Shown here: in pieces, positions 61,048 through 64,000 of the stretch
Position numbering within the stretch: the stretch's first letter is position 1
How the letters are laid out: each line of letters begins with the position of its first letter
From: DASQBT01 sp963782495
GTDB taxonomy: Bacteria > Pseudomonadota > Gammaproteobacteria > Burkholderiales > Thiobacillaceae
DNA length: 64,000 bases
Direction: 5' to 3'
Assembly (NCBI GenBank): GCA_963782495.1
Contig: CAWAJU010000007.1
Span: forward strand, 124,001-188,000
The notes under the pieces: model-generated
Databases searched by the model: none
What the model was told of the DNA's origin: nothing
Seen by the model: only the letters and a program-made list of their open reading frames with translations
Position numbers and translations under genes: made by a program

Positions 61048-64000
61048 TTAGAACTCCTCCCATTCACCTTCTGCAGCACTGGCACCGGCCGCCTTTTTGG
61101 GTTGAATCCTGGCTACGGGCTTGGCACTGGGGGATGGCGCCGCGGGTTTGGTCTTGGGCTTGTCGAATGCCGGCCGCGCGACATTGGTGGCGCGGTTGGG
61201 ACCGCGGCGCTCGACCTTCTCGGGCTCATTGCCCGGCACCTGATACTGGTTGACCATGGTCTGCAGCGATTGCGCCTGCTCCTCCAGGCTCTCCGCGGCC
61301 GCCGCAGCCTGTTCCACCAGCGCGGCGTTCTGCTGGGTCACATTGTCCATCTGCGTGATCGCCTGGTTGACCTGCTCGATACCCGCGCTCTGCTCCTGGC
61401 TGGCCGCGGTGATCTCGGCCATGATGTCGGTCACGCGCCGGATGCTGTTGACCACCTCTTCCATTGTGTTGCCGGCCTGATCCACCAGCTTGGCGCCCAC
61501 TTCGACCTTGTCCACCGAGTCCTCGATCAGCATCTTGATTTCCTTGGCCGCCGCCGCACTGCGCTGCGCCAGATTGCGCACCTCGCTGGCCACCACCGCA
61601 AAACCACGGCCCTGCTCGCCCGCCCGCGCCGCTTCCACCGCGGCGTTGAGCGCCAGGATGTTGGTCTGGAACGCGATGCCGTCGATCACGCTGATGATGT
61701 CGGCGATCTTCTTCGAGCTGTCGTTGATCTCGCCCATGGTCGAAACCACCTTGCCGACCACATCGCCGCCCTTCACCGCGATGTCCGAGGCAGAGATTGC
61801 CAGCTGATTGGCCTGCTTGGCGTTCTCGGCGTTCTGCTTCACCGTCGAGGTGAGTTCTTCCATGCTGGAAGCGGTCTCCTCCAGGCTGGAGGCCTGTTCT
61901 TCGGTGCGCTGCGACAGATCGGTGTTGCCGCTCGAGATCTCCTGCGCGGCGGTGTTGATGGCCTCGCTTGCCTCGCCAACCTGGACGATGATCCCGGTCG
62001 TGTTCTCCAGCAGATCGTTGATGCCCTGGCTCAGCAGCTTGAAGAAGCCCTTCTTGTCTTCCGTGCTCAGGCGCTGGGTGAAATCGCCCGAAGTCGCGAA
62101 TTTGACGATCCCGGCCATTTCGTCCTCGACCGCGACTTCCTGCGTGCGGTCGTTCCATTCCACCACCGTGCCCACGCGCTCGCCCTTGTCATCGACGATC
62201 GGGTTGGCAATCAGGCCAAAGGTCAGGCCACCCACCTTGATTTCGGTCTTGAAGGTGTCGCGCAGGCTGGCCAGCATGCTCTGCTGGTGCGCCGGATTGC
62301 GGTGGAACATGTCGATGTTCGCGCCGATCAGCTTGCGTGCATCGAGTTGCGGCAGTACCTTGCGCAGTTCGCTCTCGTTGCGCAGCATCATTTCCGCCAC
62401 CGATTCGTTCATGTAGATGATCTCGCGGTTGCCGTTGGCGATCATCACATTGGTCGAGCACTTGTCGAGCGCGTTCTTGATCCGCAGGTTCTCGGAAGCC
62501 AGTACCTGCTCCTTCTCGTGCAGCGCCAGCTCGGCAGTCATGTCCTTCCATTCGACCACGGTGCCAACGCGCTTGCCGTCGCTGGACAGGATCGGATTCA
62601 CGATCAGGTTGAAAGTGCGGCCGCCGATCTTGAGCTGGGTCTTGTGCGTGCCGTGCAGCTTGGCCAGCATGCCGCGCTGGTAGGCCGGATTCTTGTGGAA
62701 TGAATCGATGTTGGTGCCGATGACGCGGCCGGCGTCAAACGCGGGCAAGTCCTTGCGGATGTCGCCTTCGGCTGCCCGCAGCATTTCCTGAAGCGATTCG
62801 TTGGTATAGACAATGTTGTAATCGGCATCGGCCACCATGACATTGGTCTGGGCGACATCCAGCGCGCTCTTGATGCGCTGATTCGAGGCTACCAGCACCT
62901 GCTCCTTCTCGTGCGCGGCGAGCTCGGCACTCATGTCTTTCCATTCCACCACGGTACCCTGGCGCTGGCTGTTCGCATCGAAGATGGGGCTCACGATCAG
63001 ACTGAAGGTGCGCCCGCCGATCTTGAGCTGGGTCTTGTGCGTGGCGCGCAGGTTGGCGAGCATGCCGCGCTGGTGGGCGGGGTTCTTGTGGAAGCGGTCG
63101 ATGTTGGTGCCGACCACGGTCGCTGCATCGAAGGCCGGCACGTCCTTGCGGATGTCCGCCTCGGCTTCGCGCAACATCTTGACTAGTGAGTCGTTGGTAT
63201 AGACGATGTTGTAGTCCGCGTCAGCCAGCATGACGTTGGTCTGGGCCACGTCCAGCGCGCTCTTGATGCGCTGATTCGAGGCCACCAGCACCTGCTCCTT
63301 CTCGAACGCGGCGAGTTCGGCGCTCATGTCCTTCCACTCGACCACCGTGCCCTGGCGCTGGTTGCTTGCGTCGAAGATGGGGCTCACGATCAGGTTGAAG
63401 GTGCGGCCGCCGATCTTGAGCTGGGTCTTGTGCGTGCTGCGCAGGTTCGCGAGTATGCCGCGCTGGTGAGCCGGGTTTTTGTGAAAGGTGTCGATGTTGG
63501 TGCCGACCACGGTCGCCGCATTGAAGGCAGGAACCTCCTTGCGAATGTCCGCCTCGGCTTCGCCCAACATCTTGACCAGCGAGCCGTTGGTATAGACGAT
63601 GTTGTAATCCGCATCCGCCAGCATGACGTTGGTCTCGGTGACGTCGAGCGCGCTCTTGATGCGCGTCGCAGACCGTGCCTCCGCCGCGGCCTTTTCGAGG
63701 CTGGCTTTCACGCCGTCGATCGCTTCGGTGATCAGCGCCTTCTTGCCGGGCAGCCGGTCCATCTCGACCGAGAAATCGCCTTTTCCATAGCGGGTGACGA
63801 CGTCCACGACTTTCATCTTGACCGCAATGTGCGCGGCCACAAGGTCGTTGATGCCTTGTGCGATGGTCGCCAGTTCGCCGCTGAATTCGTCAACCGGAAT
63901 GACCTCATCGATCCAACCCTCGGCGTGCTTCTCGCTCATGCGCGCAAGGGCGTCCGCAAGCATCTTCACTTGCGCTTCACAGCGCGACCCGGTCTTGGGG
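61048..64000 (-). CDS. Methyl-accepting chemotaxis protein with four tandem PAS domains, N-terminus off the edge
   Basis: The frame is open through the right edge, so the start is outside. The visible 980-odd residues hold a HAMP-like segment, four PAS domains in tandem at an exact 131-residue period, and a second HAMP-like segment. The signalling domain has the hairpin tip VIDGIAFQTNILALNAAVEA and is followed by an Ala/Pro/Lys-rich linker. The last five residues EWEEF match the xWxxF pentapeptide that docks CheR and CheB; cheR, cheD and cheB follow. The PAS domains likely bind redox or small-ligand cofactors in the cytosol. Confidence 0.95.
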   Translation of the reverse strand, partial: PKTGSRCEAQVKMLADALARMSEKHAEGWIDEVIPVDEFSGELATIAQGINDLVAAHIAVKMKVVDVVTRYGKGDFSVEMDRLPGKKALITEAIDGVKASLEKAAAEARSATRIKSALDVTETNVMLADADYNIVYTNGSLVKMLGEAEADIRKEVPAFNAATVVGTNIDTFHKNPAHQRGILANLRSTHKTQLKIGGRTFNLIVSPIFDASNQRQGTVVEWKDMSAELAAFEKEQVLVASNQRIKSALDVAQTNVMLADADYNIVYTNDSLVKMLREAEADIRKDVPAFDAATVVGTNIDRFHKNPAHQRGMLANLRATHKTQLKIGGRTFSLIVSPIFDANSQRQGTVVEWKDMSAELAAHEKEQVLVASNQRIKSALDVAQTNVMVADADYNIVYTNESLQEMLRAAEGDIRKDLPAFDAGRVIGTNIDSFHKNPAYQRGMLAKLHGTHKTQLKIGGRTFNLIVNPILSSDGKRVGTVVEWKDMTAELALHEKEQVLASENLRIKNALDKCSTNVMIANGNREIIYMNESVAEMMLRNESELRKVLPQLDARKLIGANIDMFHRNPAHQQSMLASLRDTFKTEIKVGGLTFGLIANPIVDDKGERVGTVVEWNDRTQEVAVEDEMAGIVKFATSGDFTQRLSTEDKKGFFKLLSQGINDLLENTTGIIVQVGEASEAINTAAQEISSGNTDLSQRTEEQASSLEETASSMEELTSTVKQNAENAKQANQLAISASDIAVKGGDVVGKVVSTMGEINDSSKKIADIISVIDGIAFQTNILALNAAVEAARAGEQGRGFAVVASEVRNLAQRSAAAAKEIKMLIEDSVDKVEVGAKLVDQAGNTMEEVVNSIRRVTDIMAEITAASQEQSAGIEQVNQAITQMDNVTQQNAALVEQAAAAAESLEEQAQSLQTMVNQYQVPGNEPEKVERRGPNRATNVARPAFDKPKTKPAAPSPSAKPVARIQPKKAAGASAAEGEWEEF
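62080..63660 (-). repeat. Four 393-bp tandem PAS-coding repeats
   Basis: Matching points (the codons of RIKSALDV) fall at 63644, 63251, 62858 and 62465, exactly 393 bases apart each time. Units 1 to 3 are closely similar at DNA level, unit 4 less so. The constant length with no indels suggests recent duplication or ongoing gene conversion. Confidence 0.9.

Noticed and set aside
60991..62703. 570-codon plus-strand frame across the chemoreceptor gene
   Set aside because: Antisense shadow of the repetitive receptor gene; Leu/His/Asp-rich with no domain.

Overview
The window looks like a GC-rich betaproteobacterial chromosome, probably of the Nitrosomonadales (Gallionella/Sulfuricella-like). This is inferred from the layout of the flagellar locus, the PEP-CTERM proteins, the TonB receptor/YfiR/hybrid-kinase cassette and the multi-PAS chemoreceptor. 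No rRNA, tRNA or CRISPR array was found. No intact insertion sequence was seen.

1-20173 is a flagellar locus: end of fliD, fliS, fliT, a second FliK-like protein, an FlhB C-terminal-domain protein (FhlB) and a YcgR/PilZ brake protein. Next comes fliE on the opposite strand, then fliF-G-H-I-J-K, fliL-M-N-O-P-Q-R. Two insertions interrupt it. A trimeric autotransporter adhesin with a BamE/OmpA lipoprotein partner lies between fliE and fliF. A 273-bp element with perfect 13-bp inverted ends fills the fliL-fliM gap. The adhesin gene carries a one-base frameshift inside a nearly perfect 399-bp internal repeat.

20393-30014 is a sensory cassette: two TonB-dependent receptors, a YfiR-type periplasmic protein, a CHASE8-type hybrid histidine kinase with two receivers and an Hpt domain, and a REC-PAS-GGDEF-EAL regulator. 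30100-38000 is loosely packed: an epimerase, a 445-residue protein of unclear role, a ferritin-like protein, a PEP-CTERM protein, a Tat-exported oxidoreductase-like protein and several gaps. 37836-46854 is regulatory: an ECF sigma factor with a small membrane partner, a Crp-type regulator, a CHASE2 class III cyclase, a frameshifted FecR-TPR-barrel protein and a stand-alone cyclic-nucleotide-binding protein.

47084-57958 is the most unusual part. It encodes three unrelated double-glycine peptides and a Cys-rich protein with a CvaA/CvaB-like export pair (HlyD plus C39-peptidase ABC transporter). After these come a DsrE-like protein, a PEP-CTERM protein, a truncated propeller protein, a PurU-like hydrolase without its ACT domain, an HMA-like protein, and several tiny proteins, including a paralogous pair and an exported protein with repeated LDWTGLS motifs. 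Five transcription units here share one promoter architecture: a GTGAA-N3-TTCAC dyad whose first base lies exactly 58 bases before a -10-like box. I propose they form a regulon.

58012-64000 (minus strand) is a chemotaxis operon: a four-PAS chemoreceptor ending in a CheR-docking EWEEF tail, a small unknown protein, cheR, cheD and cheB.
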